DNA of 64,000 bases from Neoscytalidium dimidiatum. Its lineage: Eukaryota; Ascomycota; Dothideomycetes; Botryosphaeriales; Botryosphaeriaceae. Of this stretch, positions 55,033 through 64,000 are shown piece by piece (positions within the stretch are counted from its first letter, which is position 1; each line of letters starts with the position of its first letter). The position numbers and the translations under genes were made by a program. The DNA lies in assembly GCA_037367355.1 (NCBI GenBank), contig CM074702.1:806001-870000 (forward strand), written 5' to 3'. The notes beneath the pieces are model-generated. The model ran no database searches. It was not told where the DNA came from and saw only the letters and a program-made list of their open reading frames with translations.

Positions 55033-56877
55033 GGCGAAGAGGAGAGGGGCAGGACACACGGAGGATCACGCACACACAGGCGCGCGCGGGGCGGCGAGTA
55101 GTGGCGATGCGAAGGCTTATAAAGGAGCCCGCCGGCCCCCTCCATGATCATGGCACAGGTAGCCGGCAACTAGCGGCTAGCGGGCGGTTGCCAGTGGAGG
55201 TAGTTGGAAAGCGGAAAATGGCGCTGCTCACTAGCAGCAGGTGGGGCGTCGACATGTTTCGGGCGAGTGCTCCAGCAAGCAGAGTGAAAGTGGGCTGTGT
55301 CATCATCAGCGGTTCACGATGAGCTTTCCGGATCGCCCGCGGCTGGGGGGCTGCATATGCAGGACGCAGTGAGGACAGGGCACAGAGCGAGTCTCGCGGC
55401 TGCAGCGGTTCTCAGAAGCGCGATTGGCCAGTGGGAGAGGAGGGCGGCTGCGTCTTGACGTGCGTGCGCGTGCTGGAGGGCGCTCGAATGAATGTTGCGC
55501 CGAAGGAGAGCGGACGGGCTGCATGATCAGCTGCAGGGGCCACCCGTCTAGCCATCGCCGTCTGGAAGGCAGATTGCGGGGAAGGGAGCACAAGACTTGT
55601 CAGCCTCTTTGATTGTACGTAAATTGGACGGCCTCCATCTTCAATTGCGGGCGTCGCGTGACGGGGCTGACTGAGCCACGTCCGGCGGGCTGTCGGCTCA
55701 GCCAGCTGGCGGCGAGGAGGAGCTGAAGACAGCGCAGAAGGAAGACATGACTGCCTGGCAGGATGGTATTTTGCAGCGTCGGGAACCGGGGCCTGCAGCG
55801 GATTGCCGCACTCGGCGTCGACCAGATTGCGGCTGTTGCGAGCAGTACCCGACGCCGCGAATAGGCCCGCGCCGCCTGATAGCTGCTGATACCTCTCGAC
55901 TACTCCATCTGGCTCCATAATGGCGTGCGCAACAAATTTTCCCTCGACCAGACGCGCAATGCCCGCAGCTCTCCGATCTTCCATCGTGCAACCTTCACAA
56001 TGAGCGTTCCAATATTTCCGTCCAGCCAGTCTCGCGTGGGGGCGGGAGCCGTCAGCGCGTGGGGGTTCGACCAGGCCAGCGGCGAGGATGGCCGGTGAAG
56101 AAAGCGTCTTGTGGCCGGGGTGCTGCTGCATTGGATCTCGATGTCTTTTTCTAGAGCCCGCCAGCTGCAAGGGGCTTCCGTAGCACCTCAATTCTCCTGT
56201 TTTAGCCCTGAGTTTCCAGACGGCACCTGTAGTCAACCACGCCAACCACGAATTCTCGCGATGCGTCTGCCAGCTGGCTGCTTCTCCACCGTGTACCGGA
56301 TACGCAGTTCCGAAGACTCACTGGCGACGAATGACACGGTAGATCCTGGATTTATCAGCCGGCTTCCAGCACACCACTGTTGCTTTTTTGTGCCTGCGAT
56401 TTTCGTCTGTAGTCGCCGAGGGCCGATATCCCCGACGAACGCCTTTTCAAGCCTGTCAGACCCCAGCCAGGGCAGCCGTCAGCCGTCAGCCATCAGCTTC
56501 ACTCGTCGTGGCGCGCAATATCCTGCCTCGCCCGCATTCCTTTTTTTTCGTGCTGCATGCAATAGTCCATGCTTGCTTTTGCTGTCGTTCCTCCGACTGC
56601 GCCATCCATGTCATCATTGCGATACCGGCCTCTGTCTGGATGCGAATGGTGGACGAATGGCCGCGGCCAATTGCGAAGCGGGCAATAATCAGTCAACTTC
56701 TCTCCAGATAGAGAAGACGCAAGGTTAGATGTATCCAAGCAGAGAGCGCTCTTCTGCAGTCTGGCTGTGCACGCTATTCCGCATCAGGGACCTTAAAAAA
56801 AGTCGCCGAGGATGCGAGTCATTCGGCAGCTCTTTTTCCCAGACGCTCCGCAACACTGCATCACCAGTCAGTCCCTC
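55033..56877. other. divergent intergenic region upstream of DLD1 and FPGS
   Basis: About 1.85 kb, GC-rich, without a recognisable gene. It serves as promoter for both neighbours. An in-frame ATG at 56812 could extend the folylpolyglutamate synthase N-terminus but is not favoured. Confidence 0.5.
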
Positions 56878-58627
56878 ATGCTTATAAGCCTGCAGCGCTC
56901 CTGGGCCACCACCCTAGCCCGTAATACGCGCCGATTCACCACTGTTGCCACCATGGGCCGCGACTACAATGTGCGTCTACTTTCGGAGCTGTCCCGCGAA
57001 TTCATTGCCGTCTAATGCCCAACAGGCCGCCGTGACGGCGCTCAACACCCTGCAGAGCAACTTCTCTATTGTCGACGCAATCCGCAAGTCCGGCCGCGGA
57101 ATGAACAAGAATGCCATTCCGGAGATGATCGAATGGTTTCGCAAGGCCGGCTATGAGGTGTGCGGCTCCCCGTCTGCCCGTCATCCATCTCCCCCGAGCT
57201 GACCGCCGCCTGCAAACTGCCAGCCCTCTGATTTCGACCGATTGAAGCCAATCCACATCGCCGGCACAAAGGGCAAAGGCTCGACGAGCGCATTCGTCTC
57301 CTCCATCCTCGCCCAGTACCAATCTGCCGCCGAGCCCGGCTCTGTTGCGCCCAAGAAGATCGGCCTGTACACCTCGCCGCACTTGAAGTCGGTCCGCGAG
57401 CGCATCCAGATCAACAACACGCCGCTGAGCGAGGACGCTTTCGCCAAATATTTCTTCGAGATCTGGGACAGACTGGAGGATGCTGCGCGCAAGGAAGGCC
57501 AGGACCCAGGCGCGCCGGGCACCAAGCCAGTCTACTTCCGCTTCCTGACCATCATGGCGCTGCACGCCTATCTGCGCGAAGGCGTCGACACGGCGGTTAT
57601 CGAGTGCGGCATCGGCGGCGAGCACGACAGCACCAACATCCTCGTCCACCCCACCGTCACCGGCGTCACCAGCTTGGGCATCGACCACGTCGCCATGCTC
57701 GGCAGCACCCTCCCCGAAATTGCCTGGCACAAAGCCGGCATCTTCAAGCCCGGCGCAACCGCCCTGTCAGTCCCGCAAGCCCCAGACGCCATGGCCGTCC
57801 TGCACGAGCGCGCCGCGGAGAGAGGCGCCGAGCTGATCGAGGTCGCGCGGCATCCGGACATCGACAGCGGCATCCGGCTCGGCCTGGCCGCCGACTTCCA
57901 GAAGACCAACGCCAGCCTGGCCGTCGCCATCGCCGCGAGCCACCTGCGCGCGCTGGGCGACGCGAGCATGCCCGCGCCGGCCGAAATCGGCGCCTGGTCG
58001 CTCCCGCCCGCTTTCCGCCGCGGCTTGGAGCTGGTGCGCTGGCCCGGCCGCTGCGAGATCCGGCAGGAGGAGAGGATCGCCTGGCATCTGGACGGCGCGC
58101 ACACGCTCGACAGTATCGAGGTTGCCGGGCGCTGGTTCGCCTCGGAGATCTCCTCGTCATCGTCATCATCACCATCGACCTCCAACACCTCTTCTTCTCC
58201 TTCCCCCACCATCCCCCGCATCCTCATCTTCAACCAGCAGACCCGCGACGCCGCCACCCTCGCCCGCGCCCTGCATGCCGCCCTGCAGGCCGGCCTCGCC
58301 GCCCAGCGCCCCTTCACCCACGCCGTCTTCACCACCAATCTGACCTTCGAGCAGACCGGCTACAAGCCCGACCTCGTCAGCGTCAACACCAACGCCGACG
58401 ACGTCGAGAAGCTGGCCGTGCAGGACGCCCTGGCGCGCACGTGGCAGGAGATTGATCCGCAGACGGAGGTCAAGGTCGTGCGGACGATCGAGGAGGCCGT
58501 GAGGTATGCGCGCGGAGTGGCGGCGACGGCGGCGCAGGTGGAGGGCGGGGAGAGGGTGAAGGTGTTGGTCACGGGGAGCTTGCATTTGGTGGGCGGGGCG
58601 TTGGAGGTGCTGGATAGTGGGGTGTAG
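56878..58627 (+). CDS. MET7: Folylpolyglutamate synthase
   Basis: Three exons: 56878-56970, 57026-57157 and 57224-58627 (1,629 nt, 542 residues). ATP-dependent addition of glutamates to folates, needed for one-carbon metabolism in cytosol and mitochondria. Motifs are the P-loop HIAGTKGKGSTSAF, GLYTSPHLKSVRERI, ECGIGGEHDSTNI and GIDHVAMLGSTLPEIAWHKA. Further on are RWPGRCEI and WHLDGAHTLDSIEVAGRWF. The first ATG (56878) opens a basic, hydroxylated presequence (MLISLQRSWATTLARNTRRF). A second in-frame ATG at 56953 has a near-ideal context (gccaccATGg) and starts the cytosolic-type protein. Both starts are probably used, as in the human gene, giving two compartments. A poly-Ser insertion lies near 58150-58210. 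Confidence 0.95.
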
Positions 58628-59415
58628 GGACGGGGAAAAGAGAGGGGCGATTCAACATAGATACCGGGAGTCAATTCCACATCCCGGGTCAAAAAGGAAG
58701 AGGGGTATGGAGCAGGTATGCGTGTGGCCTCTGGGCTTTTCCTTGATCTTAGGTCTAGAACGTGCTGCTCGCTCTGGCCATAGACGAGGTCGCGCTACAA
58801 CTACATAATTGTAAAGTGGCAGCACTCCTAACGCTTGGAGCATATCATCCTGCTCTCAGACTAATAGGGCGGGTTGAAAAATGTAATGATGCAATTGGTC
58901 AGAATCGCATCGAGATACGGATGAACTACTTGACGCTACTTGTCAGCCGCGGCACTCAGCTATGGATACTTTGTGTCGAGCACAGGCCCAGCACTTATTC
59001 AACGCCGTCTTTGCTTGCAAACGGCTTTGTAAGTTTGGGTCGTAGAGCTTGGTAGAAGATATATGCTGAAGGAGGAGCAATTTCATCACCGAGCACATGG
59101 AGCACATCCCAGCTTCTGAGAAAAGGGGCAACATAATCACTCGATGTCCAAGTTGCGATTCGACTGAAAGGTGGTATTCCTTACAAAGGAGAACGGCTCG
59201 TTAGGCGTTGTCAATCAAAAGGTAAACATGCAGAGGGTAAAGTAGACCTGACAGCCTCTTCACCCGTGCACCTTTCCACGGATCTTTACTTCGGGACCTG
59301 GTAATCCGACACAGGACACACTTTCATACCTGCAAAATCACTCTCCTAAGAGCTTGTCCCGCTCCGCTGAACGCCCGCAACGTCCCCAAAGCCCGGCAAA
59401 AGAGCAAAAACATGA
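58628..59415. other. intergenic region
   Basis: About 790 bp, AT-rich, with no gene seen. The TTTTT terminator of the tRNA gene (minus strand) lies at 59406-59410. Confidence 0.5.
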
Positions 59416-59529
59416 TGACGAGGGTGGGACTCGAACCCACGAGGATTGCTCCACTAGTAAGATCCTTTTCGAGTGTCTTCTTGCGAAGATCACCTGAAAC
59501 TAGCGCCATAACCACTCGGCCACCTCGCC
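59416..59529 (-). tRNA. tRNA-Leu (anticodon CAG), with intron
   Basis: A 114-nt gene. The acceptor stem GGCGAGG pairs with CCTCGTC (one G-T pair) and the discriminator is A. The D-arm/A box is TGGCCGAGTGG and the B box GGTTCGAGTCC. The anticodon stem CTAGT/ACTAG frames the loop TT-CAG-G, and a 33-nt intron (59460-59492) begins after position 37. A long variable arm marks it as class II. CCA is not encoded. A run of five T lies 6 nt downstream on the transcribed strand. Reads CTG codons. Confidence 0.92.
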
Positions 59530-61387
59530 GGCGAAGCTGTAATAGCTTCTATTAGATGAGGAATCATCCAATTGTTGAAGAGACGGATGGATCTGAAGCA
59601 ATATATAGGATCAAAATCCCAGAAAACCCCACTAGCGTCTTCACTACCTGCGCAATCTACCCGCTTTGCGTGGAAAAGATCCCTTTAGTAGATACTTTAG
59701 CAATACTCCGAAAAGCTATATATTAAAAATTAAAGATAAGCACTGATATTTTACTTTCTTTAATTTAATACGGAGGTCCAGTGGCCGCTAAACGTAATAC
59801 AAACCTCAGTGGTCATAGCCTCTTAAAGGAAACAAGACACAGCCTTAATCCCGAGTAGTACTTGCGATTACAGTAGAAATGCGCTCTAATGCTGTAAGTC
59901 CGAGTGCTCCTACATGCTATATTAAAAGCTTCTAAGCTACATGGCTGGCTAGTGTAGAGAGACTGGTCGAAAACGGGACTCAAGCGGATATCTAAAAAGA
60001 ATGCAGACCATTTACCAGAGCCTAAAATTCCAGGCCACTGAGTGCTTACATTGTAGATTCGTTGAGGAGTTTACGGCGTGCTGCGTGGGCCGACGCTTCG
60101 AGTGTGGCTCGCGGCAGCTCAAACGCGCCGCGACTCAACCCTCCAGAGACTTAGGTATTTCATGAAACGAAGACGGACATTCGCAGGGTTCGAAAAGTAG
60201 AATTTTATAATTACACTTTCTATTCTAGGATCTTGTGCCATTAAAATATGGCACCGGAACATCCATACGGCCGCCTCGTCGATATAGTCGCTGCATCTCC
60301 AGATCTATAATAGGGCTCGTATATTTGCAGATATCATGCGCTCTGGCTGGTTTTACAGTTTTCGAGCAGAAAGAGGGATCTTGATTGTGCGCGCAGCGTC
60401 GTAGCGGGGCTCGCGTTGGCGGGGGCATGCAGATTTTGATCGCGGAGTAAGCAACTTGGCGGAGATGCTTGCCGAAACTCCAGGATCTATACAGACATGC
60501 TTCAGCGAGCAAAAGCAGCTCGGCTACGCCAAAAGGAAACAACATTTTTGAGTAGAGTTTCGGCTTGCTTTTACAGCTCTCCAGTCAGTGCTTACTATGC
60601 TGAATTCCGAACATACGGAGGTCCACGTGGAAATAACGCAAGAAAGAGGAATAGTGGTCTGAAGATATCAGGATTGGCCATGTTGGGGGAATGGAACTGT
60701 TTACATCCCTTTTTGACCAGAAGTTGCCGTTGCAAGAGAGTTGTTCGTAGGATAAACAGTGGTCGTAACTCCCCGCCCCATAATTTCATAAAGCTTACTC
60801 TTTTAGAGTCCGGCGATCACTATCAGACGATTAACACTATTATTCAGTATTCAAATTTGCGTGCACCAAAGTATTGGAAAGCATCAAGGAATATTGGATA
60901 CGTCACTGTTACGAGTGAATACATGCTGCTGTTAACGTATCTGAGCATACTCTTACGATTACTGGTAAACAGAAACACTTCTCTAACAGCGATATTGGTA
61001 GATCTACTGAAGCTGCTTCCGTACAAGTCTCGCATGAAGCTCCCTGTACACTGCGTCCATCACGAAGTGTTGGGGCTCAGGAGACCTTGAACCAGCTCGA
61101 CCCCACTCTTTCCGCACTTTGATGGTACGTACTACTACCAAAAGCATTACATGCATCCAACTGCCGCATCGCAACGAATCTCTTGCTATCTCCTCACTAT
61201 CGGACAGTTTTATTTGCGCCTCAATATCTGTCTCCGCCTACGCACGCCTCGCTTACCGCCGGCGTCGCCCCTCAACGCGCGAACCTCACCACACCAGGCC
61301 ACCATACGTCCCGCCAGCCCCCAACGGGCAAAAAGACAACTTCAAGCAACAAGGTTGCAAAGCGCAAAAAGATATTCAGAAAGATGT
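59530..61387. other. AT-rich island between two tRNA-Leu genes
   Basis: About 1.86 kb, AT-rich especially at 59.65-60.05 kb, with only short or non-matching frames. No inverted repeats or transposase remains could be recognised by eye. It may be old, mutated transposon sequence, since tRNA genes are frequent insertion neighbourhoods, but this is not shown. Confidence 0.4.
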
Positions 61388-61495
61388 TGACAACGATGGG
61401 ACTCGAACCCATGCGGATTGCTCCAGTAGAATGCAGACTGCTTGAAGCAGCCAAGAGACTTGAGTCTACCGCCATAACCACTCGGCCACGTTGCC
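61388..61495 (-). tRNA. tRNA-Leu (anticodon CAA), with intron
   Basis: A 108-nt gene. The acceptor stem GGCAACG pairs with CGTTGTC; the A box TGGCCGAGTGG and B box GGTTCGAGTCC are the same as in the neighbour. The anticodon stem GTAGA/TCTAC frames CT-CAA-G, with a 27-nt intron (61432-61458) after position 37. The variable arm is long. A TTTTT terminator lies at 61366-61370, about 18 nt downstream on the minus strand. Reads TTG codons. In yeast tRNA-Leu(CAA) is also interrupted. Confidence 0.92.
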
Positions 61496-62312
61496 TGCGA
61501 AAGTTGATTGCTCAACTCCCTGAGCTGTTGGGTAACTTCGTGGCATACAAACAATATGTTTCGTTGTGCGGCCGGACTTCGGGGACGTGATCCGTGGTTT
61601 ACTTCATCTTGGTGCGAGAACGGGAGCGGGCCGCGGAGAAGGGGCGCTATGGAGAACAATGTTGGTTCGAAACTACTGTCAGAAAGCGAAACAGACGCGT
61701 CCGCTGGATGTGTGTCGTTTTATAAAATTTCAATCGACGCAATCCGTGAGCACGTTTTCGAACATGCATCCAGCGAGGTCTTCAAACGCCGGACACCCGT
61801 TTCTATATGGAAGCAACTTGGGTTGCCCTCGTTCTTGATGTTACTTAAATGTGGTTCGCTAGTTAAGCCGACGGCACTTACGTTGTTCACTCCCATTGGT
61901 AGGCTTGACGATAAAGAGGTGGACAGACAGTCGGCAAGCAGCAAGCCGGACACGGACACGGACACGGGGTGCACGGCACGGGCGAGCGATGGGCCAGGAA
62001 AAACGCGCCGAGATCGGGAGGGGCAACGGCGCCATTTCCCCGCCTCCGTCGGCGGTTAAAAAAAAAAAAAAAAAAAGTAAACGGGAGGAGTCATCCATGC
62101 AAGCCAGAGCCAACACGGTGCATGACTGAAGGCATCATCCGACGCGGAAGTGGAATGACTGGTCCCCATTCCGCCTAAACAACCACCGCCAAATATCTTT
62201 CCACACCTCCAATCCCTTCCCCCTCCCCCCCCTTCGCTCCTCTCTTGCCAATTACCTCCTCCTCCATCCTCAATTGGGAATTCCTCGACGCGAAATCACG
62301 ACAACGACAGCA
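61496..62312. other. intergenic region upstream of SER1
   Basis: About 815 bp with an A run near 62058-62076 and a C/T-rich leader just before the SER1 start. No gene seen. Confidence 0.5.
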
Positions 62313-62948
62313 ATGCCCTCCCGCTCCGACATCTTCTACTTCGGCGCCGGCCCCGCGCCGCTGCCGACGCCGGTCCTCGAGCGCGCCGCCTCGGCCCTGC
62401 TCAACTACAACGACAAGGGCATCGGCATCTGCGAGATCTCGCACCGCTCGCCGGAAGCCAACGCGATCCTGGCGGACGCCAAGGCGGCGATGACGGCGCT
62501 GTACGACATCCCGGACGACTACGAGATCCTGTTCCTGCAGGGCGGCGGCAGCGGCGAGTTCAGCGCCGTGGTGTACAACATGGTGTCGATCTGGGTGGAG
62601 GGGCGGCGGGCGGCGCTGGAGGCGCGGCTGGGCGGCGGGCGGGAGGCCAAGGTGCTGGAGCGCCTGCGCGAGCAGGTGCGCGACGAGCTGCGCGCCGACT
62701 ACCTGGTGACGGGGTCGTGGTCGCTCAAGGCGTCGCAGGAGGCCGCGCGCCTGCTGGGCCCCGCGCACGTCAACGTCGCCGTCGACGCGCGCGCCGCCAA
62801 CGGCGGCAGGTTCGGCGTCATCCCGCCCGAGTCGGCCTGGAGCCTCACCCCGCGCGCCCGCCGGCCCGCGTACGTCTACTTCTGCGACAACGAGACGGTC
62901 GACGGCGTCGAGTTCCCGGCCTTCCCGGCGGCGCTCGAGGGCGCAGGG

Positions 62949-62986
<38 letters not shown>

Positions 62987-63682
62987 CCCGCCCGTCGTCG
63001 CGGACATGTCGTCCAACTTCATCAGCCGCAGGATCGACGTGCGCAAGTACGCCGTCATCTTCGGCGGCGCGCAGAAGAACATCGGCAACGCCGGCATCAC
63101 CATCGTCATCGTCAGGAAGTCCCTCCTGCCGCCGCACTCGCCGCCCGCCTCGCCCGAGCTGCTGCGCCAGCTCGGCCTGCCCGTCGGCCCAATCGTCTTC
63201 GACTGGCCCACCATCGCCAAGAACAACTCGCTCTACAACACCCTGCCCATCTTCGACGTCTGGGTCGCCGGCCAGGTCATGCAGGGGCTCGTGCAGGCGT
63301 ACGGCGCGCAGAGGATCGCCGGCCAGGAGCAGGTCTCGAATAGGAAGGCCGAGCTGCTGTATGGCGTGCTCGACAAGTATCCGGACGTGTACGGGGTTGT
63401 GCCCGACAAGAGCGTCCGCAGCAGGATGAACCTGTGCTTCCGGGTGCACGGGGGAGACGACGCTAAGGAGAAGGAGTTCCTGGCGGGCGCCGAGAAGAGG
63501 GGGTTGACCGGCTTGAAGGGCCACAGGAGCGTTGGTGGTATCAGAATCAGCAATTGTAAGTGTTTGTATATCGTATGACGGTGAGTCGTGTTGCTGATCC
63601 GATCGTCACAGATAATGCTGTTCCGCTGGAGGGAGCTCAGAAGCTGGCGCAGTACTTGGAGGAGTATGCGAAGGGCGCGTAA
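62313..63682 (+). CDS. SER1: Phosphoserine aminotransferase
   Basis: Two exons, 62313-63555 and 63612-63682 (1,314 nt, 437 residues), with a 56-nt intron near the 3' end. PLP enzyme converting 3-phosphohydroxypyruvate and glutamate to phosphoserine and 2-oxoglutarate in serine synthesis. Motifs are FYFGAGPAPLPTPVLERA, FLQGGGSGEFSAVVYNM, YLVTGSWSLKASQEA, NETVDGVEFP and the PLP lysine in VIFGGAQKNIGNAG. DMSSNFISRRIDV and HRSVGGIRISNYNAVP complete the set. An Asp-only tract of 11 residues, encoded by a GAC repeat (about 62951-62984), interrupts the loop between NETVDGVE and DMSSNF. The coding region is very GC-rich, which creates long shadow frames on the other strand. The ATG at 62313 is the first before the conserved N-terminus. 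Confidence 0.96.
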
Positions 63683-64000
63683 GACCTGCGCTGTGCGCTC
63701 ATCGATATGACAGCATTGGTTGGCGTTTGGGGAATACGAGGGCACAAAAAGTTCGGTAAGGGGTTACTAGCAGGTACAGAATCAGCAAGAAATGGTTCAA
63801 CACCAGGAAATGTAAACGGTTGGTCCGAGCTTTGTCGATATGTCGTCATCCCGTTCGCATCAGCACTCTCGAGATCTAAGGTTTTGTGACGACGTCTCGA
63901 CAACACCATGTGACACGGCAGAAGCTGAGAGCCGATTATCAGTGCCGAACTTGATTCTCTAAATGCGAAACGTATGGATCATGTCTTCGTTGAACCCCAT
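63683..64000. other. 3' flank of SER1
   Basis: About 320 bp to the window edge with no gene recognised. Confidence 0.45.

Noticed and set aside
57568..58455. Long frames on both strands inside the folylpolyglutamate synthase exon
   Set aside because: Shadow frames caused by GC-rich third positions; the real frame has all synthase motifs.
62175..63524. Long minus-strand frame (449 codons) opposite SER1
   Set aside because: It is a shadow of a very GC-rich coding region: the plus strand carries a complete PLP aminotransferase, and the antisense frame is composed of Arg/Gly/Val/Asp repeats without family motifs.

Overview
The window looks like nuclear DNA of a filamentous ascomycete (Pezizomycotina). 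The grounds are short introns (about 47-160 nt, most 50-75) with GT..AG ends, a Zn(2)-Cys6 regulator, a HET-domain gene, single-copy fungal housekeeping genes and intron-containing tRNA-Leu genes. I cannot fix the class from sequence alone. Gene models below were built by hand; for every spliced gene called intact the exon lengths sum to a whole number of codons.

Left end (0-12 kb): the 3' part of IML1 (GTPase-activating subunit of SEACIT/GATOR1), a 3.9 kb gene-free stretch, then an FNIP/LST4-type gene. Both belong to the Rag/Gtr-TORC1 amino-acid sensing pathway and lie in tandem.

12.8-21.1 kb is a compact carbohydrate-type cluster: a sorbose-reductase-like SDR, a class II ketose-bisphosphate aldolase, a Zn2Cys6 transcription factor, an SDR resembling fungal L-rhamnose 1-dehydrogenase, and an MFS sugar transporter. 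Its two divergent promoters share four copies of a palindrome of the form CCTCG-N3-CGAGGG, which I propose as the operator of the cluster. I regard this as the most interesting part of the window.

21-25.5 kb is decayed sequence with remnants of an unrecognised gene. 25.5-33 kb holds a bZIP factor, a GFA/CENP-V zinc protein, isopentenyl-diphosphate isomerase (IDI1) and an aldo-keto reductase. 34-41.6 kb holds an F-box/WD/UIM protein (UFO1-like), NUP49 and FIP1, the last two divergent across a 343 bp promoter. 44.7-49.3 kb holds a TauD-type dioxygenase and a large fungal protein whose C-terminus may be an XPF-like/HhH module. 50.5-52.4 kb is a clearly broken HET-domain gene.

Right end: mitochondrial D-lactate dehydrogenase, folylpolyglutamate synthase with two candidate in-frame starts (mitochondrial and cytosolic), two intron-containing tRNA-Leu genes (anticodons CAG and CAA) flanking an AT-rich island, and phosphoserine aminotransferase (SER1) with an 11-Asp insertion.
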